46,026 nt of DNA from the NCBI GenBank assembly GCA_017936665.1, contig JAGBFB010000013.1:1-46026 (forward strand), written 5' to 3'. Below the pieces are notes generated by a model. That model was given only the letters and a program-made list of their open reading frames with translations, had not been told where the DNA came from and searched no databases. The position numbers and the translations under genes were made by a program. How positions within the stretch are numbered: position 1 is the stretch's first letter; every line of letters starts with the position of its first letter. Below, piece by piece: positions 9,273-17,113 of the stretch. The stretch comes from Spirochaetaceae bacterium (GTDB lineage Bacteria > Spirochaetota > Spirochaetia > Treponematales > Treponemataceae).

Positions 9273-10655
9273 TTACCTCTCAATCTTTGCAACAAGCATT
9301 GTTACGTCGTCACGAAGTTTTTTATCACCATTATATGTAAGAACAAGATTTGCAATATCATCAACAAATTGTGATGCAGATTTAGTTGCACTTGACATAA
9401 GAGTATCCGCATATAATTGGGTATTTCCAAGTTCTTCACCACTTTCATCCATAACTTCAGAAACACCGTCAGAAGCCATAAGAATAACATCACCTTTGTG
9501 AAGTGGATGCTCTGCCACAACTAATTCGTCAAGTTCGATAATACCAACAACAGAACAGTTAGAAGTTAATTCTTTAATCTTGTATCCATCACCTTGATTA
9601 GAAATAACAACTGGGTCAGACATAGAAGCATTGATATATCGAATACACATTTTTTGTGTGTCAATAATTCCAATAAAAACAACTGTATATTTATCTTGTA
9701 AGTGCATTCCTTTAATAGCACGGTCGATAGCAGTAATAGTTGTAGCTAAATCTTCTGGATTCTGCATGATTTTTACAGTATTCATAACCAAACCCATAAC
9801 CAAGGCTGCTGCAAGACCTTTTCCAGAAACGTCACCTAACATAACAAGAGTTTTATGTTCATCAATAGGTAAAATTGTATAATAGTCTCCAGATACGTTT
9901 ACAAGAGGACGGAAGTAAGCAGCAAAATCCATTCCTGGAACATTAGGCATCGAGTGAGGCAAAAAAGAAACCTGAGTTTCTGCAAGCAAAGCCCACTCTT
10001 TTGAAAGTTCAGCAATTTCACTTAAATTTGCAATAGTTTTTCGTCGTTCTTCAAAACGAGAAAATTCATTTTCTAGCCATTTATAAATAATTGGGTCAAA
10101 TAAGCGAGTATAGCGACAGAATACATACAAATGTTTTTTTCCGTAAACAAGAAAGAATCCACGAGCATCTTTTATTGAAGAAACGATACCAAATTCACCA
10201 TCAATAAAGAAGATACCATCATCCCAACGTTCTGAATAGTTCAATTCAAGAACACGAGTTGTATTATCTGAACAAGTTAATCTGTCTGGACTATTGTAAA
10301 TAACATAGTTATTTTCTCTATCCACATAAAGAACAGAACAATCCCCTTTATCTTCCAATTCAGTATGAATTGCATCAATTAAGTCATCAACTGTATAACT
10401 AAAACGCAATTTGTTAATAAAAGAAGTAATCAGAGCTGTTTCTTTTGTATTCATAGCCCTACTTTTTACTTTTGTAACTAAGGAATTTGTAACTTGAGCA
10501 CCAACAATTTGCATTATTACAAAAACTATTATACCTATGATGAGCGCAGATAGAAACGAACCTTCAGGTAATAATAATAAAGAAAGAAGAACAAATAGTA
10601 TCCCCGTAATAACATTAACGCCGAACACCACTAAACGTCTTTGAGCTTTATACAT
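9273..10655 (-). CDS. Membrane-anchored SpoIIE-type PPM phosphatase
   Basis: A 460-residue protein with two N-terminal membrane helices (about 8-55), a GAF-like regulatory region (about 75-215) and a SpoIIE-type phosphatase domain (about 230-458). The metal motifs are intact: SGDYYTI, GDVSGKG, ASDGVSE and RDDVTML. It is the first gene of a four-gene operon with a second phosphatase, a STAS substrate and a carboxypeptidase. The start ATG has AAGGA at a suitable distance. Two phosphatases for one STAS protein suggest two separate inputs. Confidence 0.9.
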   Translation of the reverse strand: MYKAQRRLVVFGVNVITGILFVLLSLLLLPEGSFLSALIIGIIVFVIMQIVGAQVTNSLVTKVKSRAMNTKETALITSFINKLRFSYTVDDLIDAIHTELEDKGDCSVLYVDRENNYVIYNSPDRLTCSDNTTRVLELNYSERWDDGIFFIDGEFGIVSSIKDARGFFLVYGKKHLYVFCRYTRLFDPIIYKWLENEFSRFEERRKTIANLSEIAELSKEWALLAETQVSFLPHSMPNVPGMDFAAYFRPLVNVSGDYYTILPIDEHKTLVMLGDVSGKGLAAALVMGLVMNTVKIMQNPEDLATTITAIDRAIKGMHLQDKYTVVFIGIIDTQKMCIRYINASMSDPVVISNQGDGYKIKELTSNCSVVGIIELDELVVAEHPLHKGDVILMASDGVSEVMDESGEELGNTQLYADTLMSSATKSASQFVDDIANLVLTYNGDKKLRDDVTMLVAKIER

Positions 10656-10710
10656 AAAACAGTCCTTAAAAAAATTAAATATATGCCAAAATTTGACGAC
10701 ATATCAATTT

Positions 10711-10739
10711 ATTATAACATAGGTTTTAAAAAATAGGTA
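10711..10739 (-). promoter_or_regulatory. Promoter of the phosphatase-STAS operon
   Basis: A perfect TATAAT (10711-10716, minus strand) is preceded by TGT, an extended -10. The -35 position is poor. AAGGA lies before the ATG at 10655. Confidence 0.5.
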
Positions 10740-10784
10740 GAAAATTTTCTCAAAAAAGTAAAAAAAGTTAAAAATTACATATAT

Positions 10785-10821
10785 AAAAAAAAGACTAGAC
10801 AGTACAAAAACCATCTAGTCT
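10785..10821 (-). terminator. Terminator after dnaJ
   Basis: AGACTAGA (10792-10799) and TCTAGTCT (10814-10821) form an 8-bp stem. On the minus strand it is followed by a run of seven or more Ts. Confidence 0.85.
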
Positions 10822-10834
10822 CAATTTATTCAAA

Positions 10835-11965
10835 TTATGAATTACGTATCTCAGAAAGTTTTATCAATTTCGGCGAAGTTGAAGCACCTTCCAACTTAGA
10901 AATTTCCTCATACAGATTTTTTTCTTTTTGAGAAAGTCTTGAAGGAGACTGAATTATTACTTTTATATATAAATCACCTTTCTTGCTAGAATTTATAATA
11001 GGCACACCTTCATCTTTTAATCTTAGCAATTTTCCATTTTGAATACCTGCTGGAATTTTTACCTTAATTTTTCTTCCATCAAGTGAAGTAACAAACAAAT
11101 CTGTACCTAAGGCGGCTTGTGAGAATGTTACAGGAATAGCACAATACAAATCTTGTCCATCACGTTCAAAACTTTCGTGTGGAGAAACATGAATAAATAC
11201 AAATAAATCTCCTGGAGCACCGCCATTTCTACCTGCATGACCTTGTCGAGGGATTGCAATACGTTTGCCATCATCCACACCTGCTGGAATTGTAACTATG
11301 ATTTTTCGTTTTTTAGATTTTACACCTGTTCCAGAACAATCTGTACAAGGGTTATCAATTACAGAACCTGCTCCATGACAAGCTGGACAAGGTTGAGCCA
11401 CAGAAAAGAAACCTGCACTTCGTCTTACTTGCCCCGTACCTTGACAAGTAGGACAAGTTTTTCTTGACGCACCATTTGCACCACCTGTTCCACTACAAGT
11501 TGTACAAGTTTCATCATGATTAAATGAAATTTCGCGTTTTGTTCCAAAAACAGCTTCTTGAAAAGAAATTTCTAAATCATATCTTAAATTTGCACCTTGA
11601 CCTGGCTCTGATGCCCTTGAAGAACGACGAGAACCACCTCCAAAAATATTTTCAAAAACGCTTCCAAAATCACCAAAAATATCATCAAAATCTCGGAAAT
11701 TTCCAGCGTTAAAACCGCCAGCACCACCACCTGCCATACCATCAAGACCTGCAAAGCCATATTGGTCATAAATTTTACGTTTTTCTTCATCTGAAAGAAC
11801 TTCGTATGCTTCGGTTGCTTCTTTAAATTTTTCTTCGGCTTCTTTGTTTCCAGGATTTTTATCAGGATGATATTGGATAGCTAATTTCCTGTATCCTTTT
11901 TTAATTTCATCTTTTGAGGCACCTTTTGATACACCTAAAACCTCATAATAATCTCGTTTTGCCAT
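10835..11965 (-). CDS. dnaJ: Chaperone protein DnaJ
   Basis: A 376-residue type I J-protein. The J domain (1-70) carries YHPDKN with HPD at 33-35. A Gly/Phe-rich region follows (about 75-125), then four CxxCxGxG zinc-finger repeats ([32 protein letters not shown]) and the substrate-binding C-terminal domain. It stimulates the DnaK ATPase and delivers unfolded clients. AGAAGG precedes the ATG. It is separated from dnaK by a terminator-like hairpin and has its own promoter, so it can be expressed independently of dnaK. Confidence 0.98.
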   Translation of the reverse strand: MAKRDYYEVLGVSKGASKDEIKKGYRKLAIQYHPDKNPGNKEAEEKFKEATEAYEVLSDEEKRKIYDQYGFAGLDGMAGGGAGGFNAGNFRDFDDIFGDFGSVFENIFGGGSRRSSRASEPGQGANLRYDLEISFQEAVFGTKREISFNHDETCTTCSGTGGANGASRKTCPTCQGTGQVRRSAGFFSVAQPCPACHGAGSVIDNPCTDCSGTGVKSKKRKIIVTIPAGVDDGKRIAIPRQGHAGRNGGAPGDLFVFIHVSPHESFERDGQDLYCAIPVTFSQAALGTDLFVTSLDGRKIKVKIPAGIQNGKLLRLKDEGVPIINSSKKGDLYIKVIIQSPSRLSQKEKNLYEEISKLEGASTSPKLIKLSEIRNS

Positions 11966-11995
11966 TAAAATACCTTCTGAAAATCAGGATTTTTT

Positions 11996-12025
11996 ACTAT
12001 ATCATAAAAAAAGCATAAATTACAA
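11996..12025 (-). promoter_or_regulatory. dnaJ promoter
   Basis: On the minus strand TTGTAA (12020-12025), an 18-nt spacer and TATAGT (11996-12001) fit a sigma-70 promoter. No CIRCE element is seen. Confidence 0.45.
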
Positions 12026-12037
12026 GCAATACATAAT

Positions 12038-12090
12038 AAAGCCACAGTAAAACAGTTTAGAAAATTCTAAAAACTGCCACTGTGGCTATA
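12038..12090 (-). terminator. Hairpin terminator after dnaK
   Basis: GCCACAG (12041-12047) pairs with CTGTGGC (12080-12086), and an inner CAGTTT.../...AAACTG arm extends the structure. The following T-run is short, so it may be leaky and let some transcription reach dnaJ. Confidence 0.6.
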
Positions 12091-12112
12091 AAACTAGGTA
12101 ACGATAAAAAAC

Positions 12113-14041
12113 TTATTTATCGTCATCAACTACTTCGTAGTCAACATCATCAGCAGTACCTTTTTCTGAACCTGTTGATGTATTTGCAGAAGCTCCATCA
12201 GCACCACCCATATCTGGTCCTGGTTGACCGTTTGCAGCCTGTTGTTTATAAACTTCTTCTGCAATTTTATATGATGCTTGTTTTAATTCTTCTGTTTTTG
12301 CCTTAATTTCTTCTGTATTATCAGATTCTAAAGATTTCTTAAGAGCTGCAACAGCATCTTCAATTTTTTGTTTATCGGCAGCAGAAACTTTATCTCCCAA
12401 TTCTTTGAGTGTTTTTTCTGTTGCATAAACCATTGAGTCAGCTTCGTTACGAACATCAACTCTTTCTCTTTCTTTTTTATCTGCAGCAGCATTTGCTTCA
12501 GCTTCTTTAACCATGCGGTCAATTTCACTTTCGCTAAGACCACTTGAAGATTCAATTCTTACGCTTTGTTCTTTTCCTGTTCCTAAGTCTTTTGCAGAAA
12601 CGTGAACAATACCATTAGCGTCAATATCAAATGTAACTTCGATTTGAGGAACTCCACGAGGAGCAGCTGGAATACCAACTAAGTCGAATCTTCCTAAAGT
12701 TCTGTTTTGTGCAGCCATTTCTCGCTCCCCTTGAAGAACGTGAATTGATACAGCTGTTTGTCCGTCAGCAGCAGTTGAGAAAATCTGGCTTTTCTTTGTA
12801 GGAATTGTTGTATTTCTTGGAATAAGTTTTGTAAATACTGCACCCATTGTTTCAATTCCAAGTGAAAGAGGTGTAACATCAAGAAGAAGAACATCTTTTA
12901 CATCTCCACCAAGAATACCACCTTGAATTGCTGCACCAATTGCAACAGCTTCGTCAGGGTTTACACCTTTAGAACCTTCTTTACCAAAAACTTCTTTTAC
13001 TACTTGTAAAACTTTTGGCATACGAGTTGATCCACCAACTAACAATACTTCATCAATTTGGTCAGGTGTAACACCAGCATCTGCAAGAGCTTTTCTACAA
13101 GGTTCCTTTGTTTTTTCAAACAAGTCATCTGTCATTTGTTCAAATTTTGCTCTTGTTAATGATTTTTGAAGGTGTTTTGGACCTGTTGCGTCTGCTGTAA
13201 TAAATGGAAGATTAATTTCTGTTGAAGATTGTGCAGAAAGTTCAATCTTTGCTTTTTCAGCAGCTTCTCTTAAGCGTTGTAATGCCATTCTATCTTGAGA
13301 CAAATCAATTCCTGTATCAGCTTTAAATTCATCAACTAACCAGTTAATAATTCGGCGATCAAAGTCGTCTCCACCAAGATGAGTATCACCATTTGTTGAT
13401 TTTACTTCAAAAACACCATCACCTAATTCAAGAATTGAAATATCGAAAGTACCACCACCAAGGTCATAAACAGCAATCATTTTTTCTGTTTTTTGATCTT
13501 TGTTAAATCCGTAAGCCAAAGAAGCAGCAGTTGGTTCGTTAATAATTCGTTTTACATCCAAACCTGCAATTTTTCCAGCATCTTTTGTTGCTTGGCGTTG
13601 TGCGTCATTAAAATATGCAGGAACAGTAATAACTGCTTCTGTAACTTCTTCACCAAGGTAATCTTCGGCTGTTTTCTTCATTTTTTGAAGAATGAAAGCA
13701 CTAATTTCTTGTGTAGAATATTTTTTACCATCTACGTCAATTCTTAAATCATCATTTCCGTATGGTTCAACATGATATGAAACAAGTTTTGCTTCACCTG
13801 TAAGTTCGTTATATCTGTGTCCAATAAAACGTTTAATTGAGTAAATTGTATTTTCTGGATTAGTTACCATTTGGTTTTTTGCTGGTTGACCAACAATTCT
13901 TTCACCTTTAGCAGTAAAAGCTACGATAGAAGGAGTTGTTCTTCCTCCTTCAGAGTTTTGAATAACAACTGGTTCCCCACCTTCCATAACTGCAACACAT
14001 GAGTTTGTTGTTCCTAAGTCAATTCCAATAATCTTTCCCAT
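12113..14041 (-). CDS. dnaK: Chaperone protein DnaK (Hsp70)
   Basis: A 642-residue Hsp70. It starts [18 protein letters not shown] (phosphate loop 1). It also contains [14 protein letters not shown] and the [12 protein letters not shown] signature, the [10 protein letters not shown] linker, a beta-sandwich peptide-binding domain and a lid. It ends in the usual acidic [12 protein letters not shown] tail. It folds nascent and stressed proteins with DnaJ and GrpE. AGGAGA precedes the ATG. The grpE-to-dnaK spacer is unusually long (364 nt) and carries a tandem structured duplication that may tune dnaK expression. Confidence 0.99.
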   Translation of the reverse strand: MGKIIGIDLGTTNSCVAVMEGGEPVVIQNSEGGRTTPSIVAFTAKGERIVGQPAKNQMVTNPENTIYSIKRFIGHRYNELTGEAKLVSYHVEPYGNDDLRIDVDGKKYSTQEISAFILQKMKKTAEDYLGEEVTEAVITVPAYFNDAQRQATKDAGKIAGLDVKRIINEPTAASLAYGFNKDQKTEKMIAVYDLGGGTFDISILELGDGVFEVKSTNGDTHLGGDDFDRRIINWLVDEFKADTGIDLSQDRMALQRLREAAEKAKIELSAQSSTEINLPFITADATGPKHLQKSLTRAKFEQMTDDLFEKTKEPCRKALADAGVTPDQIDEVLLVGGSTRMPKVLQVVKEVFGKEGSKGVNPDEAVAIGAAIQGGILGGDVKDVLLLDVTPLSLGIETMGAVFTKLIPRNTTIPTKKSQIFSTAADGQTAVSIHVLQGEREMAAQNRTLGRFDLVGIPAAPRGVPQIEVTFDIDANGIVHVSAKDLGTGKEQSVRIESSSGLSESEIDRMVKEAEANAAADKKERERVDVRNEADSMVYATEKTLKELGDKVSAADKQKIEDAVAALKKSLESDNTEEIKAKTEELKQASYKIAEEVYKQQAANGQPGPDMGGADGASANTSTGSEKGTADDVDYEVVDDDK

Positions 14042-14074
14042 AATATCTCCTATTGTAAATTTATGAAGAAAACT

Positions 14075-14200
14075 TCAGTTTTCGAATAAATTTGCAAGTT
14101 GCTGTTTCGAACATTGAGAGAAACAGCAGTTAATATACAAGTTTGCATTTTTGCAAACTTGAAATGAAATGTGAAGCACTATTTGTGCGTAACATTTCAT
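14075..14200 (-). CDS. Small ORF upstream of dnaK (41 aa)
   Basis: An ATG with AGGAGA at correct distance opens a 41-codon frame, MKCYAQIVLHISFQVCK at its start, ending TGA 33 nt before the dnaK ATG. Its first 23 codons are identical at the DNA level to the small ORF in the neighbouring repeat unit. The peptide is Cys-rich and resembles nothing I recognise. The hairpin arms overlap the codons, so it may be a leader peptide, a translated by-product of the RNA structure, or not translated at all. Confidence 0.35.
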   Translation of the reverse strand: MKCYAQIVLHISFQVCKNANLYINCCFSQCSKQQLANLFEN

Positions 14201-14253
14201 TATTTCTCCTAATTAAAAATTTGTGAGGAATTTTCAAATTCCGAACAAATCTT

Positions 14254-14361
14254 TTAAGCTGTCGTTTCGTAATGCAATGAGAAACGACCGTAAATATACA
14301 AGTTTGCATTTTTGCAAACTTGAAATGAAATGTGAAGCACTATTTGTGCGTAACATTTCAT
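14254..14361 (-). CDS. Small ORF between grpE and dnaK (35 aa)
   Basis: This is the counterpart of the 41-codon ORF in the first repeat unit. It has the same AGGAGA and ATG and the same first 23 codons, then diverges to end ...HYETTA and TAA. It begins 44 nt after the grpE stop. Both ORFs start inside hairpin A, so folding could hide the start codon. Coding function is unproven. Confidence 0.33.
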   Translation of the reverse strand: MKCYAQIVLHISFQVCKNANLYIYGRFSLHYETTA

Positions 14362-14405
14362 TATTTCTCCTAATTAAAAATTTGCATTTTGCAAACTATA
14401 ATTTC

Positions 14406-15008
14406 CTATTCAGTTACACTTCCATCTGGCATGTGTACCATTACTTTTGCAGGTCGCAAAACACGATCCTTCAACATATATCCTTTCAAGTAAATCTCTG
14501 CACAAACTGGTTCTTTTACAGCAGCAGGATTACTTGCAATGGCTTCATATTTATCGTGGTCGTAAGCATCACCTTTTTCACCAAAACCAACAAGATTGTA
14601 CTTATTTTCTAACATAGTACGAAGTTGTTTTTGAATAAGACTTACGCCTTCAACCAAAGCAGATGCACTTTCGGTACCCTTTGTATCGGCGGCGGCAGCT
14701 AATGCTCTGTCTAAATCATCTAGAGAAGAAAGCAAATCTGTCAATAAATTAGCGTTGGCATAATCAAAGGCATCTTGCTTTTCTTTTATCATTCTTTTGC
14801 GATAATTGTCAAAATCAGCACATTTTCTTAAATATTGGTCTTTTAATTGTGCAATTTGATTTTCACAATCTGCAAGTTTTTCTTCCAAAGTAGGTTCTTT
14901 ATTTTCTGCCTCTTCTACTTTAGTTTCACAAGAATCAGTAGTTTCTTTTTCATTTTCTGTTACTACATTTTCTGTTTGTTCATTATTTTTTTCTGTATCT
15001 TTTCCCAT
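14406..15008 (-). CDS. grpE: Nucleotide exchange factor GrpE
   Basis: A 200-residue GrpE. It has an acidic, low-complexity N-terminal region (about 1-40, rich in Glu/Thr), a long coiled coil (about 40-85, KDQYLRKCADFDNYRKR) and the C-terminal beta domain ending VLRPAKVMVHMPDGS. It releases ADP from DnaK. It is first in a grpE-dnaK transcript. There is no Shine-Dalgarno sequence; the ATG lies six bases after a -10 element, so the mRNA is predicted to be leaderless. Confidence 0.97.
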   Translation of the reverse strand: MGKDTEKNNEQTENVVTENEKETTDSCETKVEEAENKEPTLEEKLADCENQIAQLKDQYLRKCADFDNYRKRMIKEKQDAFDYANANLLTDLLSSLDDLDRALAAAADTKGTESASALVEGVSLIQKQLRTMLENKYNLVGFGEKGDAYDHDKYEAIASNPAAVKEPVCAEIYLKGYMLKDRVLRPAKVMVHMPDGSVTE

Positions 15009-15014
15009 ACTTTG

Positions 15015-15043
15015 AAGATAATATTATGGTAAATAATCGTCAA
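15015..15043 (-). promoter_or_regulatory. grpE promoter, predicted leaderless start
   Basis: On the minus strand TTGACG (15038-15043), a 17-nt spacer and TATCTT (15015-15020). The grpE ATG begins exactly six bases later, at the expected transcription start. Confidence 0.5.
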
Positions 15044-15071
15044 GAAAATAATGAAAAATTTTAAACTTTTT

Positions 15072-16019
15072 TTACAAAATTTCGTAATTTGGACCAAAAT
15101 CTGTTAAAAAAATCTTTATTTTATGATTTTCAAGGCAAACTTCTTCTGTAAATTTTACTAAATCCATAGCCATTGGACTTAAAATATCCTCAGGATGATA
15201 AGATAATTCTAAAATCGTATCTTCTTGTTCAAAAATTGAACGTGAAAAAGCCCCATGAATACACACTAAATCCTTTAGAGGCAAAAAAATTGAATGTAAA
15301 TGTTTTTCTTCACATTTTAATTTTAGAAAGAGTAATTGCATTTTTTCAATTTCTTGATGACTCACTTTTTCTGGCAAAAAATTAGATTCTTTTGAGCAAT
15401 TATTACACCTTTGCCACTCAGCAAAATCAGAAAAAAACTGAGAAGGACGTAATCTCAAAGGCTGAATCGAAGCTAAAAACCAAGGAACTGCCCTTCCAAA
15501 AGAATAAAAAACTTCTAGGGCAAAAGAAAGTTCCTTAATTTTCTTTATATCTTGAGTTGAAAGTTTATCGGATGGTTTTAAATTTTGATTTTCAATATAA
15601 ATATGATTTGGATAATAACTAATTGCCTCGTCCAAAACATTTTTAAAACCTTTTATTGTTGGAAAATCTGAAGAATCAATATTAAAACCAAAAACTAATC
15701 CATAATCATTTAGCATTCTAATTTTTTTACTAAAAAATTTACGCTTTTCAGTTAGATATTCACTTAAAAAATCAAATTGTAAAGTACAAGCAATCGTAGA
15801 TAAAGATTCTATTACATCCTTATCCAAAACCGAAGGCAAAAGATAAAATGTAAAATGCACTTGAGGAACTTCATTTTCAATAATTTTAATTAATTTTAGA
15901 AACCTTGATTTATCAGAAAAATATTCTTTATCCGAGATTGTAACTTGCTTTATATCCCTTTCTAATAAAAATCTTGGATTTTTTTCAAGTTCTAAAAGTG
16001 AAAAATTCAAATCTTCCAT
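15072..16019 (-). CDS. Radical-SAM-like protein lacking the Fe-S cluster motif (DUF4080-like C-terminal part)
   Basis: A 315-residue protein without a recognised start motif. Its layout resembles the C-terminal two thirds of B12-binding radical SAM proteins carrying DUF4080. A barrel-like stretch (about 20-150) includes NDYGLVFGFNIDSSDFP. It is followed by a block near 160-205 (LSTQDIKKIKELSFALEVFYSFGRAVP, then RPSQFFSDFAEWQ) that matches the DUF4080 pattern of a motile helix, a Tyr-x-Ser-Gly-Arg-like turn and an FF-x-x-x-AEW end. No B12 domain and no CxxxCxxC triad are present; the few Cys residues (CNNC near 207) are elsewhere. It may be a cluster-free descendant or a decayed gene. It follows asnA by 29 nt. 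Confidence 0.6.
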   Translation of the reverse strand: MEDLNFSLLELEKNPRFLLERDIKQVTISDKEYFSDKSRFLKLIKIIENEVPQVHFTFYLLPSVLDKDVIESLSTIACTLQFDFLSEYLTEKRKFFSKKIRMLNDYGLVFGFNIDSSDFPTIKGFKNVLDEAISYYPNHIYIENQNLKPSDKLSTQDIKKIKELSFALEVFYSFGRAVPWFLASIQPLRLRPSQFFSDFAEWQRCNNCSKESNFLPEKVSHQEIEKMQLLFLKLKCEEKHLHSIFLPLKDLVCIHGAFSRSIFEQEDTILELSYHPEDILSPMAMDLVKFTEEVCLENHKIKIFLTDFGPNYEIL

Positions 16020-16048
16020 AGAATAAAATTGATAATTCTCGTTCTATA

Positions 16049-17086
16049 CTATAATAGAGGAATTCCTGCTTTTTTACATTCCTCTAACATTTCTGGTGGC
16101 CAAGCACTAACTTGAGTTTCGCCAATATGAGCTTTTCGTAGAAGATACATACAAAGACGAGACTGACCAATTCCTCCACCCATAGTAAAAGCAAGTTCTC
16201 CTTTAAGCAATTTTGAGTGAAATTCCAACTTAGCGCGTTCCATGCAACCTCGTTGTTCAAGTTGAGCTTTCAAAGATTCAGGAGAAACTCTAATACCCAT
16301 AGAAGAAAGTTCAAAGGCAGATTCCAAAATAGGATTCCAAACCAATAAATCGCCATTTAAACCACGATGACCATCACCTGTTTCTGTAATCCAATCGTCA
16401 TAGTCTGGAGCACGTCCATCATGAATAGAACCGTCTTCAAATTGACCACCGATTCCAATTATAAAAATTGCTCCATATTCTTTTGCAGCTAAATTTTCTC
16501 TTTCTTTTGCAGTAAGGTTAGGATATTTTTTTTGCAAATCATCTGCATAAATAAATGTAATTTGTTCTGGCAAAATAGGAGCCAAATCTGGATATCTATC
16601 ATACAAGAAAAATTCAGTTCGCTTTATACAGCGATATATTTTTTTAACAACATCTTTCAAAAAAGGAATAGTTCTATCAGTTTCAGAAAGTACCAATTCC
16701 CAGTCCCATTGGTCAACATATAATGAATGAATATTGTCTAATTCTTCATCTGCACGAATAGCATTCATATCTGTGTAAATTCCAAAGCCAGAAGCAAGAT
16801 TCAAATCCGTAACTTTTACACGCTTCCATTTTGCTAACGAGTGAACAATTTCTAAAACAGTTTCGTTCATATCTTTTACAGGGAAAGAAACTGGGCGTTC
16901 AACTCCGTTCAAATCGTCATTTAACCCAATACCGCGTTTTACAAATAAAGGAGCGGTAACTCGAGTAAGGTTTAGTTCTGTTGATAATGCTAATTGAAAA
17001 AAGTCTTTAATTGCAACAATTGCATGTTCTGTTTCTTTTACAGAAAGAATAGATTTATAACCAGTTGGTTTTATAAGTGTAGCCAT
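16049..17086 (-). CDS. asnA: Aspartate--ammonia ligase (AsnA)
   Basis: A 345-residue ammonia-dependent asparagine synthetase, related to class II aminoacyl-tRNA synthetases. It makes asparagine from aspartate, ammonia and ATP. Family blocks seen are TRVTAPLFVKRGIGLNDDLNGVERPV near 40-65, YVDQWDWE near 125-132 and the C-terminal TMGGGIGQSRLCMYLL motif near 300-317. Length is normal for the family. GTGGAG precedes the ATG. It lies 27 nt after the GGDEF gene and may share its transcript. Confidence 0.97.
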   Translation of the reverse strand: MATLIKPTGYKSILSVKETEHAIVAIKDFFQLALSTELNLTRVTAPLFVKRGIGLNDDLNGVERPVSFPVKDMNETVLEIVHSLAKWKRVKVTDLNLASGFGIYTDMNAIRADEELDNIHSLYVDQWDWELVLSETDRTIPFLKDVVKKIYRCIKRTEFFLYDRYPDLAPILPEQITFIYADDLQKKYPNLTAKERENLAAKEYGAIFIIGIGGQFEDGSIHDGRAPDYDDWITETGDGHRGLNGDLLVWNPILESAFELSSMGIRVSPESLKAQLEQRGCMERAKLEFHSKLLKGELAFTMGGGIGQSRLCMYLLRKAHIGETQVSAWPPEMLEECKKAGIPLL

Positions 17087-17113
17087 ATTTACTCCACTTA
17101 TGGTTATATCACA

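Larger units (their letters stand above)
14057..14400 (-). repeat. Tandem structured duplication between grpE and dnaK
   Basis: A 91-bp block is repeated perfectly at 14133-14223 and 14294-14384, a period of 161 bp. On the minus strand each unit has the same order: AGGAGA plus ATG, hairpin A (10-bp arms AATGAAATGT), hairpin B (10-bp arms CAAGTTTGCA), hairpin C and hairpin D. C and D differ in sequence between units but keep pairing: GTCGTTTC/GAAACGAC versus GCTGTTTC/GAAACAGC, and GGAATTT/AAATTCC versus GAAAAC/GTTTTC. A short TTTGCA hairpin lies just after the grpE stop. The spacer is in the grpE-dnaK transcript, so this is probably a leader RNA structure. Confidence 0.8.

Noticed and set aside
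12002-12112. CIRCE heat-shock operator near dnaK or dnaJ
   Set aside because: No TTAGCACTC-type inverted repeat is present before grpE, dnaK or dnaJ; the hairpin here is a terminator.
14133-14384. CRISPR-like repeat array
   Set aside because: Only two long units with a 161-bp period and internal hairpins; no short regular repeats, spacers or cas genes.
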